DNA of 7,054 nucleotides from an uncultured Paraglaciecola sp. (GTDB lineage Bacteria; Pseudomonadota; Gammaproteobacteria; Enterobacterales; Alteromonadaceae), in the NCBI GenBank assembly GCA_905479025.1, contig CAJQKX010000564.1:1-7054 (forward strand), given 5' to 3'. Shown piece after piece: positions 6,432-7,054 of the stretch. The position numbers and the translations under genes are program-made. Each line of letters starts with the position of its first letter. The first letter of the stretch is position 1. The notes under the pieces are model-generated. The model had not been told where the DNA came from, did not search any database, and worked only from the letters and a program-made list of their open reading frames with translations.

Positions 6432-7054
6432 TTGAACATAGTTATCATTAATACTTTTTACCCCCCTGATGGGCAAGGAGGCGCTGAGCGCTCAGTTTCT
6501 GTACTCGCCGAAGGTCTTGCCGATCAGGGTCATAAAGTATCTGTTTTATGTACAAGCGATACTAGGCGCGCTTCTCGGATTAAAGGTGTCAATATCTTTG
6601 GTTGTGGGAAGATGAGTTTTTTTTGGATCGGCGATCATAAAAAACATAATAAACTATCAAAAATTATTTGGCATTTTATTGATGCATTTAATATTGTTGC
6701 TTTTTTTCGTTGCATCTTATTGTTCAAAAAAATAAAACCAGAAGTTATTCACACTAACAACTTAACAGGGTTTTCGGTCAGTGTTTTTTTTGCGGGCAAA
6801 ATACTAAGAATCCCTATAGTCCATACATTAAGAGATTATTATTTGGGTTGTCTTACTTCAAATTCAATGAATTGTGGGAAGAAATGTATTCGGCTGAAAA
6901 GTCTGAGTAGGTTTGCTACAAGATATGTGGATGTGGTTGCTGGCAATAGTGAATATATTCTTGATTGGCATATAGATCGTGATTATTTTCCGAAAGCAAT
7001 ACAGCAAGTAGTGTTTAATGGGTATGCTTATGAGGCAGAGCCGATAATAAATCA
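6432..7054 (+). CDS. family 4 (GT-B) glycosyltransferase, 3' end cut by window edge
   Basis: The frame is open for 207 codons to the right edge. Translation from TTG at 6432 gives MNIVIINTFYPPDGQGGAER (residues 1-20), the classic GT4 N-terminus with the glycine-rich GGAE loop (16-19), then a Rossmann-like helix and strand ending VSVLC (36-40). Further on are VIHTNNLTG (105-113), IVHTLRDYY (129-137), the cysteine-spaced GCLTSNSMNCGKKC (139-152), VVAGNSEYILDWH (168-180) and VVFNGY (193-198), all in family order. What is present is the acceptor-binding N-terminal domain; the donor-binding domain with the E-x7-E motif would lie beyond 7054. It adds a sugar to the lipid-linked repeat unit on the cytoplasmic face; donor and linkage are unknown. 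The only plausible start is TTG (ATT at 6429 is a poorer choice), with AAAGG eight bases upstream. G+C is locally higher in the first 100 or so bases. It starts 52 bases after wzy. Confidence 0.87.
   Translation, partial: MNIVIINTFYPPDGQGGAERSVSVLAEGLADQGHKVSVLCTSDTRRASRIKGVNIFGCGKMSFFWIGDHKKHNKLSKIIWHFIDAFNIVAFFRCILLFKKIKPEVIHTNNLTGFSVSVFFAGKILRIPIVHTLRDYYLGCLTSNSMNCGKKCIRLKSLSRFATRYVDVVAGNSEYILDWHIDRDYFPKAIQQVVFNGYAYEAEPIIN

Noticed and set aside
6484..6495. Perfect 12-base palindrome CTGAGCGCTCAG
   Set aside because: It falls in the codons of the conserved glycine-loop region of the glycosyltransferase, is unpaired with any second copy, and is adequately explained as coding sequence.

Overview
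The window is the interior of a surface-polysaccharide gene cluster (O-antigen or capsule type) from a Gram-negative bacterium. All seven genes lie on the + strand with short gaps. The DNA is AT-rich, roughly one third G+C by eye, which is common for horizontally exchanged polysaccharide loci. The Wzx/Wzy pair and the resemblance of the first gene to Pasteurella multocida capsule phosphatases (BcbF/EcbF) suggest a gammaproteobacterium, but nothing visible fixes genus or species. No initiating glycosyl-1-phosphate transferase, sugar-nucleotide pathway gene, export gene or housekeeping anchor gene is inside the window, so the locus continues on both sides.

Layout: bases 1-155 hold a possible C-terminal tail of an upstream gene (stop at 41-43), a hairpin followed by a T-run that looks like a weak terminator, and a perfect TATAAT box. 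Then come three very tightly linked genes (156-2815): a small BcbF/EcbF-type HAD phosphatase; a 524-residue fusion of a nucleotidyltransferase-like domain with an aminoglycoside/choline-kinase-like phosphotransferase domain; and a 238-residue stand-alone nucleotidyltransferase. The first two overlap by ATGA and the second and third abut as TAAATG, so they look translationally coupled. A 264-residue putative transferase follows (2848-3642), then the flippase Wzx (3699-4982), the polymerase Wzy (5069-6379), and the first 207 codons of a GT-B family 4 glycosyltransferase that begins at a TTG codon at 6432 and runs off the right edge.

How they may work together: kinase, nucleotidyltransferase and phosphatase are the enzymes needed to make an activated small molecule (an NDP-alditol, NDP-amino alcohol or similar), as LicA/LicC make CDP-choline. 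The trio may therefore build an activated non-sugar or unusual substituent for the repeat unit, and the 264-residue protein may be its transferase. The family 4 enzyme would add an ordinary sugar, Wzx would flip the lipid-linked repeat unit across the inner membrane, and Wzy would polymerise it in the periplasm. The trio is the most interesting part of the window. Its product cannot be read from the sequence.
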